Shown: piece after piece, positions 8,535 through 16,686 of the stretch | How the letters are laid out: every line of letters begins with the position of its first letter | Position numbering within the stretch: the first letter of the stretch is position 1 | Source of the DNA: Streptomyces sp. NBC_01571 | Lineage (GTDB): Bacteria; Actinomycetota; Actinomycetes; Streptomycetales; Streptomycetaceae | DNA: 64,000 bases | Assembly: GCF_026339875.1 (NCBI RefSeq) | Contig: NZ_JAPEPZ010000001.1 | Coordinates: 2,232,001 to 2,296,000 of the forward strand | Direction: 5' to 3' | Program-made: the position numbers and the translations under genes | Notes under the pieces: model-generated | The model's input: only the letters and a program-made list of their open reading frames with translations | Told to the model about the DNA's origin: nothing | The model's database searches: none

Positions 8535-9629
8535 ATGACGACCACATCCGTTCCCGGCGAGCTGCCCGGCACCGTCATGACCGACGAGGCGTACGGCGCG
8601 ATGCGCACCGCGGCCGCCCTGTGGGTCGGCACGTCTGTGCTCATCACCAACCCCTTCGGCCAGGTCCTGGTCCAGCACGTCGACTATCGCGACACCTGTC
8701 TCCTGGCCGGCGGCGCCGTTGACAAGAACGAGTCCCCCGCTCGCGCAGCAGCCCGTGAACTGGTCGAGGAGCTCGGAGTCACCGCCACTGTCGACCGCTG
8801 CCTGGCCGTCGACTGGATCGCCGCCGACAGCACCGGCGCACCCGCCATCATGCGGTTTCCCGGCGAGATTCTGCACGTCTTCGACGGCGGCACCTGGGAC
8901 GACGACCGGATCGGCGAAATCCGGTTGCCGCCGAGTGAGATCACCGGGATCGAGTTCGTCGAACCCGCGCGACTGCCCGATCTGCTCTCCCCGGCCGACG
9001 CCCGCCGCGCCCTGTCCGCGCTGCGCGCCCGGATCAACGCTGGCGGGACGGTGATCCTTGAGAATGGCCTCCCGCTCGCCCCGACCATTCTCGACCGCGC
9101 AGCCGTCCTGCAGACCGCCCGCCCCACCTACCACTATCCCTGGCACCAGGGGCCAGCCCCGCACGACCTCGCAGTCACCCAGGTGTGGGCCTGGTGCTTC
9201 GCGCCGGACGGACGCGTCCTCGTCCTTCTCGAACCCCACACCGGAGTCGCCATCCTGCCCGGCGGCACACCCGAGGAACAGGACCAGGGCGACCCCGTAG
9301 CCACCCTGCGTCGCGAAGTTAAAGAGGAGGCGACCGCCCGCATTGGTTGCCCGCTGCTCCTGGGACACGTCACCGACCCCTCCGTACGGCGCGGATACCT
9401 GCGCTACGCCGCCGCACTCACCAACGTCGGCCCCGCGCAGCCCGATCCAGCCACGGGCCACACCTACATCCGCATCCTGGCCACCCCCGAACAGGCCATG
9501 GAACTCTTCGACTGGGGGCCACCGGCCGTTGACCAGCTCGCGGTCGTCCACTGGGCCCGCCAGCAGCTCGGCGTTCCCCGGGCCGTCCGCCAACCTGTCA
9601 CCGAACTCTCCGGCCCCACTGCCTGGTAG
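8535..9629 (+). CDS. Tandem NUDIX hydrolase
   Basis: A 364-aa protein of two NUDIX domains. The first (residues ~25-165) has a complete box from GGAVDKNESPARA to RELVEELGV. The second (~205-345) has LPGGTPEEQDQGDP followed by RREVKEEA; its box carries an insertion and departs from the consensus after KEE, so it may be weak or inactive. It is the last gene of the eight-gene operon, 11 bp after the deacetylase stop. With the fused domains upstream this makes five NUDIX modules in 7.4 kb. Confidence 0.85.
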   Translation: MTTTSVPGELPGTVMTDEAYGAMRTAAALWVGTSVLITNPFGQVLVQHVDYRDTCLLAGGAVDKNESPARAAARELVEELGVTATVDRCLAVDWIAADSTGAPAIMRFPGEILHVFDGGTWDDDRIGEIRLPPSEITGIEFVEPARLPDLLSPADARRALSALRARINAGGTVILENGLPLAPTILDRAAVLQTARPTYHYPWHQGPAPHDLAVTQVWAWCFAPDGRVLVLLEPHTGVAILPGGTPEEQDQGDPVATLRREVKEEATARIGCPLLLGHVTDPSVRRGYLRYAAALTNVGPAQPDPATGHTYIRILATPEQAMELFDWGPPAVDQLAVVHWARQQLGVPRAVRQPVTELSGPTAW

Positions 9630-9827
9630 CCGCCGCTTCGTGTTATTTGGGACAACTGGGCGAAGAACCCGGCTCCCTTCAACAGCCGCCTCGACCGCTA
9701 CCCAGGGCGCCAGCGATTCGCCGACGCCCTCGAACTCCCGCGCCAGGCGTTCGGCCTCGCTCCGCCCGCACCTCGCCCGGAGATACGACACGGTCAGCCG
9801 ATCGGAGCATCTGCGGCCTTCCCCTGG

Positions 9828-10476
9828 ATGCCGACCCATAGGCTCGGCAGTCCAGGACAGGAGGACGGTGAAGGTCCTTTGCGGCGAAGGAAGTTGATCG
9901 CGGGCTTGGCTGCCACGGCCGCGGCAGCCGCCGGCTCCCCACTCCTCGGGAACAGAACAGCCCAGGCAAGCGAGGCCCTGCTCGGAGAGCTGCTCGTCGC
10001 CCGTCTGCGTGATGCCATGCTCGGCCTAGGGCAGCCCCCTGTGACGCCGCCGGCCGAGACACTAGCGACGGACTTCACCCGCGCCCTCGCCGACTTCGAC
10101 GCCTGCCGCTACGCCAGCCTCGCGGTGCGCCTGCCACGTCTCATCCGCTCCGGACATGCGCTCACCGCCAGCACCCGTGAGGCCGGGGACTACGTGCTCC
10201 TGGCCAAGAGCTACCTGCTGGCGACCCGCATGCTCGTCAAGTTGGACGAGCAGCAGCTCGGCTGGATGGCCGCCGACCGCGCCCGCCAGCTCGCCGAAGC
10301 AGGCGGCGCACCCCTCGCTGTTGCCGAGTCTGCCCGGCAATTGGCCGTGCTCGCTCGAAAAGCTGGATGGCTTCAGGAAGCCCTGTCGATCGCCCTGACC
10401 GCCGCCGACCACCCGGACCTGCGCAGTGCCGGACGCGCGGGAACGGCCCTACGAGGGCTCCTCGTCCAGAGCGCGT
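9828..10476 (+). pseudogene. 5' part of a helical-repeat regulator gene, cut by the 27-kb insertion
   Basis: It encodes RRRKLIAGLAATAAAAAG and then helical, TPR-like sequence up to GLLVQSA, where identity with its family stops at the hexamer GCGCGT (10471-10476). The remaining part is at 37342-37796. Joining 9828-10470 to 37342-37796 gives 366 in-frame codons. This is the C-terminal ligand/TPR portion typical of Streptomyces XRE-type regulators. In the same frame upstream (9640-9827) is readable sequence (NSRLDRYPGRQRFADALELP) with no ATG, GTG or TTG between the stop at 9629 and 9828, so the true N-terminus is missing or decayed. After 10476 the frame reads into element DNA. Confidence 0.8.
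10471..10476 (+). repeat. Left target core GCGCGT of the 27-kb element
   Basis: The hexamer occurs here within the codons for Ser-Ala and again at 37342-37347 in the identical codon phase. Just inside the element, one base from the core, is AGTCGCGGC (10478-10486). The reverse complement of the right end reads AGTCGCTGC (37332-37340), an imperfect 8/9 inverted repeat. A 6-bp core is what Tn554-type elements use. Confidence 0.8.
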
Positions 10477-10666
10477 TAGTCGCGGCAAACACTGTGTCCC
10501 CCGCAGGTCGTGTCGCTTTATGCGGAGGGCGAGCCTCGGCGTCGTGTCGCGATGCGCCAAGGCATCGTGTTCCATTTCTGGGCCCCCGTTGTGATGGAGA
10601 TCATGGGCCACGGTGTCTGGGGTTCCCTGACGCGGAGCTTGGTTTCGGCGGTCCCGCTCCGAATGC

Positions 10667-12316
10667 CTACACGGTAGCGGGCAGGACGTGGTCGCCGACC
10701 TTGTCCGTGCTCAGGCACAGCGAGCAGACGACCGCGTCGTGGGTGACGCAGGCGGCCAGGTCGGGGCGCTCGTAGGGCTGACGGCAGACGTGGCAGTCGA
10801 GCGTGACCGCGCTGGGGTTGCCGTCGGTGTCGAGCAGCGGCTCGTCGATGCCGTCCTCGGTGCGGCGCAGGTAGTACTTGCCCTTGGTGACGATCGCCAT
10901 GATCGGGGTGAGGACGAAGGCGATGACGGCGGAGGCGACGGGGGAGTACGGCTGGAGGGTGTCGCCGAGGGCGTGGAAGTACATGGCGATCGACAGACCG
11001 GACGCGGCGACGAAGGCCACAACACCCACCGGGTTGACGGCGTGGAGCATGCCGCGGCGGAACTCCGGCTGGAGCGGGGAGAGCTTCAGGGCGTACTTGT
11101 TGATGCCGATGTCGGTGGCGACGGTGACGATCCAGGCGATGGCGCAGTTCGAGTAGAAGCCCAGGATGTTGTTGAGGAAGCTGAACATGTTGGCTTCCAT
11201 GAGGGCGAGCGCGAAGCCGAGGTTGACCAGGACGAAGACCATGCGGCCGGGGTAGTGCTTGGTGACGCGGGTGAAGGAGTTGGTCCAGGCGAGCGAGCCG
11301 GAGTAGGCGTTGGTCACGTTGATCTTGATCTGGCTGATCACGACGAGGGCCACGGCCAGCGGGAGCACCAGCCAGGACGGCATCATCGCGTCGAAGGCGC
11401 CCTTGAACTGCTGGATGGGCTCGGGGGCGACGTCCGGGCCGACCTTGGCGAGGATGTAGACGGCGAGGAAGACGCCGATGGCCTGCTTGAGCGCGCCGAG
11501 GACCACCCAGCCGGGGCCGGCCATGATGACGGCGGTCCACCAGGTGCGCTTGTTCGCCTCGGTCTTGGGCGGCATGAAGCGCAGGTAGTCGATCTGCTCG
11601 CCGATCTGCGCGATGAGCGAGAGACACACGCCCGCGCCGAGCAGTACGGAGGCGGTGTTGACGCCGCCGTCGCCGTCGGTGCCGGCGTAGGCGAGGAAGC
11701 GGTCGACGGTGCCGGGGTCCTTGGAGATCAGGTAGACCAGCGGGCCGACCATCAGCAGCAGCCAGACCGGGGTGGTCCACACCTGGAGCTTGCTGAGCGC
11801 CTTCATGCCGTAGATCACCAGGGGGATCACCATCAGCGTGGAGACCAGGTAGCCCAGCCACAAAGGCAGCCCGAGGCCCAGTTTGAGGCCCTGGGCCATG
11901 ATCGAGCCTTCGAGGGCGAAGAAGATGAAGGTGAAGCTGGCGAAGATGACGCTGGTGAGCACCGAGCCGTAGTAGCCGAAGCCGGAGCCGCGGGTGATCA
12001 GGTCCAGGTCGATGTTGTAGCGGGCGCCGTAGTAGGCGAGCGGGAAGCCGGTCACGAAGATGACGACGGCGGCCACGGCGATCGCCACGAGCGCGTTGCC
12101 GGTGCCGTGCGCCAGTCCGATACCGGCGCCGATGGAGAAGTCGGCCATGTAGGCGATGCCGCCGAGGGCCGTGGTCGCCACGACCATCGGGGTCCAGCGG
12201 CGGTAACTGCGAGGCGCGAAACGGAGGGTGTAGTCCTCCAGGGTCTCCTTGACCGCCTGATCGGCTGCGGTCATCGGGGTGTCCGGCATTGCCTGCGGTG
12301 ACTCGGTGGTGCTCAT
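10667..12316 (-). CDS. NCS1-family purine/cytosine/allantoin-type permease with a Cys-rich tail
   Basis: A 549-aa membrane protein with about 12 hydrophobic segments and NCS1 features (PRSYRRWTPMVVATTALGG at the N-terminus, ITRGSGFGYYG, ITNAYSGS-like INVTNAYSGSLAW). These carriers import nucleobases, allantoin or hydantoins with cations. The last ~50 residues form an unusual cytoplasmic tail, CHVCR...AACVTHD...CSLC, a probable zinc-binding treble clef of the CxxC-C-H-CxxC type. The ATG at 12316 follows GGGAGA; a longer in-frame start lacks support. It lies downstream of the GNAT/small-protein pair on the same strand, 214 bp away. Confidence 0.8.
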   Translation of the reverse strand: MSTTESPQAMPDTPMTAADQAVKETLEDYTLRFAPRSYRRWTPMVVATTALGGIAYMADFSIGAGIGLAHGTGNALVAIAVAAVVIFVTGFPLAYYGARYNIDLDLITRGSGFGYYGSVLTSVIFASFTFIFFALEGSIMAQGLKLGLGLPLWLGYLVSTLMVIPLVIYGMKALSKLQVWTTPVWLLLMVGPLVYLISKDPGTVDRFLAYAGTDGDGGVNTASVLLGAGVCLSLIAQIGEQIDYLRFMPPKTEANKRTWWTAVIMAGPGWVVLGALKQAIGVFLAVYILAKVGPDVAPEPIQQFKGAFDAMMPSWLVLPLAVALVVISQIKINVTNAYSGSLAWTNSFTRVTKHYPGRMVFVLVNLGFALALMEANMFSFLNNILGFYSNCAIAWIVTVATDIGINKYALKLSPLQPEFRRGMLHAVNPVGVVAFVAASGLSIAMYFHALGDTLQPYSPVASAVIAFVLTPIMAIVTKGKYYLRRTEDGIDEPLLDTDGNPSAVTLDCHVCRQPYERPDLAACVTHDAVVCSLCLSTDKVGDHVLPATV

Positions 12317-12466
12317 GCCACGTCTCCCGGTGAGGCTGGGTGCGGGTGCGGTGCTGCGGTGGGGCGCCCCGCGTGGCGTCATCGGCAGAACGGGGAAGCC
12401 GACGGGCCGTCAGAAGCTGTCTCTGGCAGCCCTGAATGCGACGGTGATCCCACGGCCCGCCACGCT

Positions 12467-12515
12467 AGAAAGCGGTTGTTACCACTGATTCCCGTTGACG
12501 TGAACGCGATGTTTC
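12467..12515 (-). promoter_or_regulatory. Possible GlnR-type operator upstream of the NCS1 permease gene
   Basis: Read on the minus strand, half-site-like pentamers follow each other with exact 6-bp gaps: GAAAC, TTCAC, GGGAA, GTAAC, TTTCT. This 11-bp phasing and the GTnAC/GAAAC alternation resemble the GlnR operator of actinomycetes, which would suit a nitrogen-source permease. Two of the five pentamers match poorly, so the call is tentative. Confidence 0.3.
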
Positions 12516-12530
12516 CGCAGGCCCGGATCT

Positions 12531-13103
12531 TCAGAGAGGAATAGCGGCCAGAGCGCGTGCCGGGTGGCGGGGGCTGAGGAAGACCACGATGCCCTTGCCC
12601 TCAGGCGAGGGATGGGTGGCCTGGGTCCAGCCCTGCCGGCGGTAGAAGGTGACGGCGCGCGGGGAGCGGATGGAAGTGAGCAGCCAGGAGCGGCCCTCGG
12701 GGGCGTCCTCGGTGACCGCTTCCAGCAGTTCGGCGGCCAGCCCCGTGCCGTGGGCCGCCGGGCGGACGGCGAGTTCGTCGATTTCGCGGGCGCCGCACAG
12801 CCACTCGACCGTGCGCTGGGCTCCCAGTCCGGCGGCGGCCTGCGGGTAGCAGCGGTCGGTGGGGAAGGGGGCCACGGTCGTCCAAGCGGTGGCGAAGCCG
12901 ATGGTCTCGGCTCCGGCGAAGGCGAGCGCCGCGGTGAAGCCGGGGCGGCGGACGTTGTCCACCAGCCGGCCCACGAACTCGACTGCCCGCTCCTCGTCCT
13001 CGTTCCAGGGCGGGGCGCAGAAGGCTTCGGCGTATACGGAGTGCAGGGCGTCGGCGTGCTTCAGCAGGTCCTTGCCGCGCAAGAGGCGGATGTCAGTTGC
13101 CAT
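12531..13103 (-). CDS. GNAT-family N-acetyltransferase
   Basis: A 190-aa GNAT: the acetyl-CoA binding loop reads IDELAVRPAAHGTGLAAELL and the C-terminal motif SIRSPRAVTFYRRQGW. The ATG at 13103 overlaps the stop of the upstream 83-aa gene (TGATG), so the two are co-translated and share the Nur-type operator at 13384-13400. The substrate is unknown; the context (a nickel-starvation regulon) suggests a role with the small protein or a metal-related metabolite. This is inference. Confidence 0.75.
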   Translation of the reverse strand: MATDIRLLRGKDLLKHADALHSVYAEAFCAPPWNEDEERAVEFVGRLVDNVRRPGFTAALAFAGAETIGFATAWTTVAPFPTDRCYPQAAAGLGAQRTVEWLCGAREIDELAVRPAAHGTGLAAELLEAVTEDAPEGRSWLLTSIRSPRAVTFYRRQGWTQATHPSPEGKGIVVFLSPRHPARALAAIPL

Positions 13104-13354
13104 CAGGCGGCACCTGCCAGGGCGCTCGCCGACGGGTGCGCGGTGGCGCCCCACATGGGTGCCGACGGGGCGATTGACCCTCTGAATGGCGCCGGTTCGA
13201 TTCCGGGGTGGCCGAGGAGGCGGCAGCAGGTCGCGATGCCCATCTGGTTGTCCGTGTGCAGCCTGAGCGGCGCCGCGGCGCCAGAGCAGTGCCAGTTTTC
13301 GGCGCCGGTCTGGGGGTAGCGCCGGTCGCGGCCGAGGGTCATGGAAGAGCCCAT
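13103..13354 (-). CDS. Unknown 83-aa protein, first gene behind a Nur-type operator
   Basis: The ATG at 13354 is placed 6 nt after AAGGAG; third-codon-position GC is very high, and the stop overlaps the GNAT start, all signs of a real gene. The product has no signal peptide or membrane segment. It contains Cys23, a Cys43-Cys44 pair and His22, 33, 49 and 73, partly in WHCSG and ATCCRLLGH, and ends in a Pro/Ala/Ser-rich tail. I recognise no family. A metal-binding peptide, a leader regulating the GNAT, or a substrate for the GNAT are possible. The operator lies only 30 bp upstream. Confidence 0.65.
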   Translation of the reverse strand: MGSSMTLGRDRRYPQTGAENWHCSGAAAPLRLHTDNQMGIATCCRLLGHPGIEPAPFRGSIAPSAPMWGATAHPSASALAGAA

Positions 13355-13383
13355 GCATTCTCCTTGTAGCCAATCATTCGTTG

Positions 13384-13400
13384 TTGCGACTAGTGTGCAA
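13384..13400 (-). promoter_or_regulatory. Nur-type operator, small protein/GNAT operon
   Basis: On the coding strand it reads TTGCAC-ACTAG-TCGCAA, matching the Nur palindrome TTGCAA-N5-TTGCAA known from S. coelicolor and the three other sites in this element. It ends 29 bp before the start codon. Confidence 0.7.
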
Positions 13401-13595
13401 TAAGCCTCCTCGGGTGTGTACCCGGGCGCACGAGATCTGATCGACTGCGTCGAAGGAGGAGCCGGCGGCGCGGGCACCGATCCGTGCCGCCGTCCCGTAC
13501 CGGATGCGGGGCGCTGTTTCTGCCTGACAGCGTCCGTCCCAAGGACAGTGCCCCGCGTCCACCTCCATCGGTCGGGGTGCCCGGGAGCTGACCGA

Positions 13596-13806
13596 CGACC
13601 GCGTCGGCCGGCGTGGGCGGCGGCGACCCTGCTGATCACCGCGGTGGTGATCCACACCGTCGGCGAGCTGTGGCATTCCGCCGCGGGCTTCGAGGTGTCC
13701 TTCGCCCTCGCCCCGCGGCCTGCCACCGGCCAGTACCTGGGCGTGTTCGGCCTCGGCGCAGGTCTTGCCGAGGCCCTCGGCCCCGGATTGTTCCCACGGC
13801 GGTGGC
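13596..13806 (+). pseudogene. Fragment of an MFS transporter C-terminal region
   Basis: The forward strand encodes LITAVVIHTVGELWHSAAGF followed by EVSFALAPRPATGQYLGVFG, a stretch characteristic of the last third of actinomycete MFS drug/metabolite transporters, but with no start and with non-homologous sequence on both sides. The rest of the interval 13401-13988 shows nothing else convincing apart from the operator at its right edge. Confidence 0.6.
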
Positions 13807-13988
13807 GCATGCGTGCCGGTCGCCGGCCCGCGCGCAGGGACGGTCGAAGCCGCCTCGGTGGAGTCGGCGGACGCTTCCCTCGCCGATCCCTCTCGTCCGC
13901 TCGGCTGGACCAGTGGCTGCCTTGACCTGGACACTTGCGGTGACGCTGACCGAATACTGACCCGGCCTTTGCGGCAGTCATCTTGTAG

Positions 13989-14005
13989 TTGCAACTCTTT
14001 CGCAG
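13989..14005 (+). promoter_or_regulatory. Nur-type operator, NiCoT gene
   Basis: TTGCAA-CTCTT-TCGCAG; five of six bases match in each half of the TTGCAn-N5-TCGCAA consensus shared by the four sites here. It lies 58 bp before the start of the nickel/cobalt permease. Because the operator is here, the coding sequence cannot sensibly start at 13989, although the frame is open. Confidence 0.7.
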
Positions 14006-14063
14006 AAACCTGGTAGGCGCGTCTGAAAACAGTCGCTCGCCGAGCAGTAAGGCCCGCGCCCCC

Positions 14064-15224
14064 ATGACCACCGCTCCCGATTCCGCTTCTGCCACCCCAG
14101 GCACCGGCCGCGGCTTCTCGTGGCACCGCATCCGTACCTCGATGACCCGCAAGGAATGGGCGAGCCTCGGGGGGATGGCCACCTTCATCCTGGCCCTGCA
14201 CGTCATCGGCTGGTTCACGCTGGTCGCGATCGTCGCGCCCGAGCACTACAGCCTCGGCACCAAGACCTTCGGCATCGGCATCGGGGTCACCGCCTACACC
14301 CTGGGCATGCGGCACGCCTTCGACGCCGACCACATCGCCGCCATCGACAACACGACCCGCAAGCTGATGAACGAGGGCCAGCGCCCCCTGTCGGTCGGCT
14401 TCTGGTTCTCCCTCGGCCACTCCAGCATCGTCTTCGCCCTCGCCTTCCTGCTCTCCCTCGGCGTCAAGGAACTGGCCGGCCCCGTCGAGAACGACGACTC
14501 CGAGCTGCACAGCGTCACCGGCTGGATCGGCACGACCGTCTCGGGCACCTTCCTCTACGTCATCGCGATCATCAACCTGATGATCATGGTGGGGATCTGG
14601 AAGGTCTTCCGGCAGATGCGCTCCGGCCACTTCGACGAGGCCGCCCTCGAGGAGCAGCTCAACAACCGCGGCTTCATGAACCGCCTCTTGGGGCGTCTGA
14701 TGAAGTCGATCACCAAGCCCTGGCAGATGTACCCCCTGGGCGTCCTGTTCGGCCTCGGCTTCGACACGGCGACCGAGATCGCGCTCCTCGTCCTCGCCGG
14801 CTCCGGCGCGGCCTCGGGCCTGCCCTGGTACGCGATCCTCTGCCTGCCGATCCTCTTCGCGGCCGGCACGTCGCTGCTGGACACCATCGACGGCTCGTTC
14901 ATGAACTTCGCCTACGGCTGGGCCTTTTCCAAGCCGGTCCGCAAGGTCTACTACAACCTCACCATCACCGGCCTGTCCGTCGCCGTCGCCCTCATCATCG
15001 GCACCGTCGAACTCCTCGGCCTGATCGCCGAGAAGGCGGACCTGCACGGCCCCTTCTGGGACTGGGTCTCCGGCCTCGACCTGAACATCATCGGATACGT
15101 CATCGTCGGCCTGTTCTTCGCCACCTGGGCCATCGCCCTGCTGGTGTGGAAGTTCGGCCGGATCGAGGAGAAGTGGACCGCCGGCCTGGCGCAACCGGCG
15201 ACGGCGGAGCAGACCGCCGATTAG
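14064..15224 (+). CDS. NiCoT-family nickel/cobalt permease
   Basis: A 386-aa integral membrane protein with eight or so hydrophobic segments. It carries the NiCoT signature RHAFDADHIAAIDNTTRK (HX4DH) and the further family motifs LGFDTATEIALLV and AGTSLLDTIDGSFM. Members (HoxN, NixA, NicT) take up Ni2+ and/or Co2+ with very high affinity. The ATG at 14064 is chosen as the first methionine after the operator. A hairpin terminator follows. The Nur-type site upstream predicts repression when nickel is sufficient. Confidence 0.9.
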   Translation: MTTAPDSASATPGTGRGFSWHRIRTSMTRKEWASLGGMATFILALHVIGWFTLVAIVAPEHYSLGTKTFGIGIGVTAYTLGMRHAFDADHIAAIDNTTRKLMNEGQRPLSVGFWFSLGHSSIVFALAFLLSLGVKELAGPVENDDSELHSVTGWIGTTVSGTFLYVIAIINLMIMVGIWKVFRQMRSGHFDEAALEEQLNNRGFMNRLLGRLMKSITKPWQMYPLGVLFGLGFDTATEIALLVLAGSGAASGLPWYAILCLPILFAAGTSLLDTIDGSFMNFAYGWAFSKPVRKVYYNLTITGLSVAVALIIGTVELLGLIAEKADLHGPFWDWVSGLDLNIIGYVIVGLFFATWAIALLVWKFGRIEEKWTAGLAQPATAEQTAD

Positions 15225-15234
15225 GGCAGCGTGC

Positions 15235-15261
15235 GGCGGCGGCCCGTCCCGGGCCGCCGCC
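15235..15261. terminator. GC-rich hairpin between convergent NiCoT and fur/nur genes
   Basis: GGCGGCGGCCC (15235-15245) pairs perfectly with GGGCCGCCGCC (15251-15261) across a 5-nt loop, 10 bp after the NiCoT stop and 15 bp before the stop of the convergent gene. There is no U-tract, as is common in Streptomyces. It could serve both directions. Confidence 0.6.
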
Positions 15262-15275
15262 AAGCTCGCTGCCGG

Positions 15276-15728
15276 TCACGTGCTGCAGCGAGTGCACCGC
15301 CCGTAGATGAGAAGTGCCCCCTCGGAATCTGGCCGCAGACCCGTCAGCTCCTCGATCCTGTCCACTGCCTCGGTCAGGTGACGGCTCGACAGTCCCGCGA
15401 CGCTGCCGCACTCGCGGCACACGGTGTGGTGGTGCGGTTCTCCTGTGATGCCGTAGCGCGCCGGGCCAGGACCGTGGACCGAGTGGGTGAGGCCGACGGC
15501 CGTCAGGGCGTCCAGCGTGCGATAGACGGTGGTGGGGTTCACGGCGTGGCCGGACCGGGCCAGTTCCTCGAAGGCTTCGGCCGGGGAGAGATGGCGCTGG
15601 GAAGCGGACAGCAGCGTCAGCAATCGGAGTCGGCCCGGCGTGCAGCGCAGCCCGTTCCGCTGCAGCCGCACGCGAGCCTCCGACCGTGCTGCCGCCGGGT
15701 CACACGCCGGCTGCTGGACCACCCTCAC
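15276..15728 (-). CDS. Fur-family metalloregulator, probably Nur-type
   Basis: A 150-aa Fur-family protein: winged helix (residues ~25-90, with NPTTVYRTLDALTAVGL as the recognition region) and a metal-binding dimerisation domain with GEPHHHTVCRECG and a C-terminal CTRC pair for structural zinc. It is carried with sodF, NiCoT and nik genes, all bearing Nur-like operators, so nickel sensing is the likely role; Zur- or PerR-like function is not excluded. The start is taken as GTG 15728. It is divergent from sodF. It differs clearly from S. coelicolor Nur as I recall it, so it may be a dedicated element-borne regulator. Confidence 0.75.
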   Translation of the reverse strand: MRVVQQPACDPAAARSEARVRLQRNGLRCTPGRLRLLTLLSASQRHLSPAEAFEELARSGHAVNPTTVYRTLDALTAVGLTHSVHGPGPARYGITGEPHHHTVCRECGSVAGLSSRHLTEAVDRIEELTGLRPDSEGALLIYGRCTRCST

Positions 15729-15856
15729 GCTTTTGCCCCTTCCCCGCGACCGCTGCCCGACGGCAAAGACTTGGCTGCAACTACCGCGACACTGCCCCGA
15801 GTCCTAGTAGGTCCAATGCCTGATCGGCGGCCACGCTTCTTGCTGCTAGCGTGCAG

Positions 15857-15873
15857 CTGCACACCATTCGCAA
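15857..15873 (+). promoter_or_regulatory. Nur-type operator, sodF
   Basis: CTGCAC-ACCAT-TCGCAA, 21 bp before the sodF start codon. In S. coelicolor, nickel-bound Nur represses sodF through such a palindrome, so this site fits established biology. Confidence 0.7.
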
Positions 15874-15894
15874 TTATGTCGGAGGATGCTGGAC

Positions 15895-16536
15895 ATGCCG
15901 GTGTACACGCTCCCGGAACTTCCCTACGACTACTCGGCGCTTGCCCCGGTCATCAGCCCCGAGATCATCGAGCTGCACCACGACAAGCACCACGCCGCCT
16001 ACGTCAAGGGCGCCAACGACACGCTGGAGCAGCTGGCGGAGGCGCGGGACAAGGAGACCTGGGGCTCGATCAACGGCCTGGAGAAGAACCTGGCCTTCCA
16101 CCTCTCCGGCCACATCCTGCACTCGATCTACTGGCAGAACATGACCGGTGACGGCGGAGGTGAGCCCCTGGCCGCCGACGGTGTGGGCGACCTCGCCGAC
16201 GCGATCACCGAGTCCTTCGGCTCCTTCGCGGGCTTCAAGGGCCAGCTCACCAAGGCCGCGGCGACCACGCAGGGTTCGGGCTGGGGCGTCCTCGCCTACG
16301 AGCCGGTCAGCGGGCGGCTGATCGTCGAGCAGGTCTACGACCACCAGGGCAACGTCGGCCAGGGCTCGACCCCCATCCTGGTCTTCGACGCCTGGGAGCA
16401 CGCCTTCTACCTCCAGTACCGGAACCAGAAGGTCGACTTCATCGATGCCATGTGGGCCGTAGTCAACTGGCAGGACGTGGCCCGGCGTTACGCCGCCGCC
16501 AAGGAGCGCGGCGACAGCCTGCTGCTCGCCCCGTGA
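15895..16536 (+). CDS. sodF: Iron superoxide dismutase
   Basis: A 213-aa Fe/Mn-type superoxide dismutase. Metal ligands and neighbours are visible: [27 protein letters not shown], and the signature [13 protein letters not shown]. The length is standard. It detoxifies superoxide in the cytoplasm. Streptomyces use SodN (nickel) when nickel is available and SodF when it is not. The ATG at 15895 follows GGAGGA at suitable distance; the in-frame ATG at 15886 is too close to it. A Nur-type operator lies immediately upstream and a strong hairpin downstream. Confidence 0.95.
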   Translation: MPVYTLPELPYDYSALAPVISPEIIELHHDKHHAAYVKGANDTLEQLAEARDKETWGSINGLEKNLAFHLSGHILHSIYWQNMTGDGGGEPLAADGVGDLADAITESFGSFAGFKGQLTKAAATTQGSGWGVLAYEPVSGRLIVEQVYDHQGNVGQGSTPILVFDAWEHAFYLQYRNQKVDFIDAMWAVVNWQDVARRYAAAKERGDSLLLAP

Positions 16537-16616
16537 CCTCGTAGCAGCACCCCCACAGAACGTCCTGCCTCGTGATCGTCTTCTCACCCTTCACGTCGGC
16601 AGGCGGTACAACGGAC

Positions 16617-16647
16617 GGCTCCCGCAGGCCCGATGCCTGCGGGAGCC
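16617..16647. terminator. Bidirectional hairpin terminator
   Basis: GGCTCCCGCAGGC (16617-16629) and its exact complement (16635-16647) form a 13-bp perfect stem with a 5-nt loop, followed by TTCCCGTTT on the forward strand. It stands between the convergent sodF and nik operons. Confidence 0.8.
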
Positions 16648-16686
16648 TTCCCGTTTCCGCGGCAGACTCGAAGGGCAGCTACGGCC

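Noticed and set aside
1..10476. FxLD-type precursor peptide
   Set aside because: The maturation-type methyltransferases made me look for a small ORF with FxLD near its end, but no such short gene with a ribosome-binding site occurs between the operon genes; it may lie upstream of the window.
10688..12301. 537-codon forward open frame opposite the NCS1 permease
   Set aside because: Its product is Gly/Asp/Glu/His/Arg-rich nonsense, the typical mirror of a GC-biased gene; the minus strand encodes a clear 12-helix permease. The same applies to other very long open frames, such as 20720-23470 (+), 3206-5044 (-) and 55532-58999 (-).
15750..15785. Fifth Nur-type operator upstream of the fur/nur gene
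   Set aside because: CTGCAACTACCGCGACA has one good half only and does not match the second half at either spacing.
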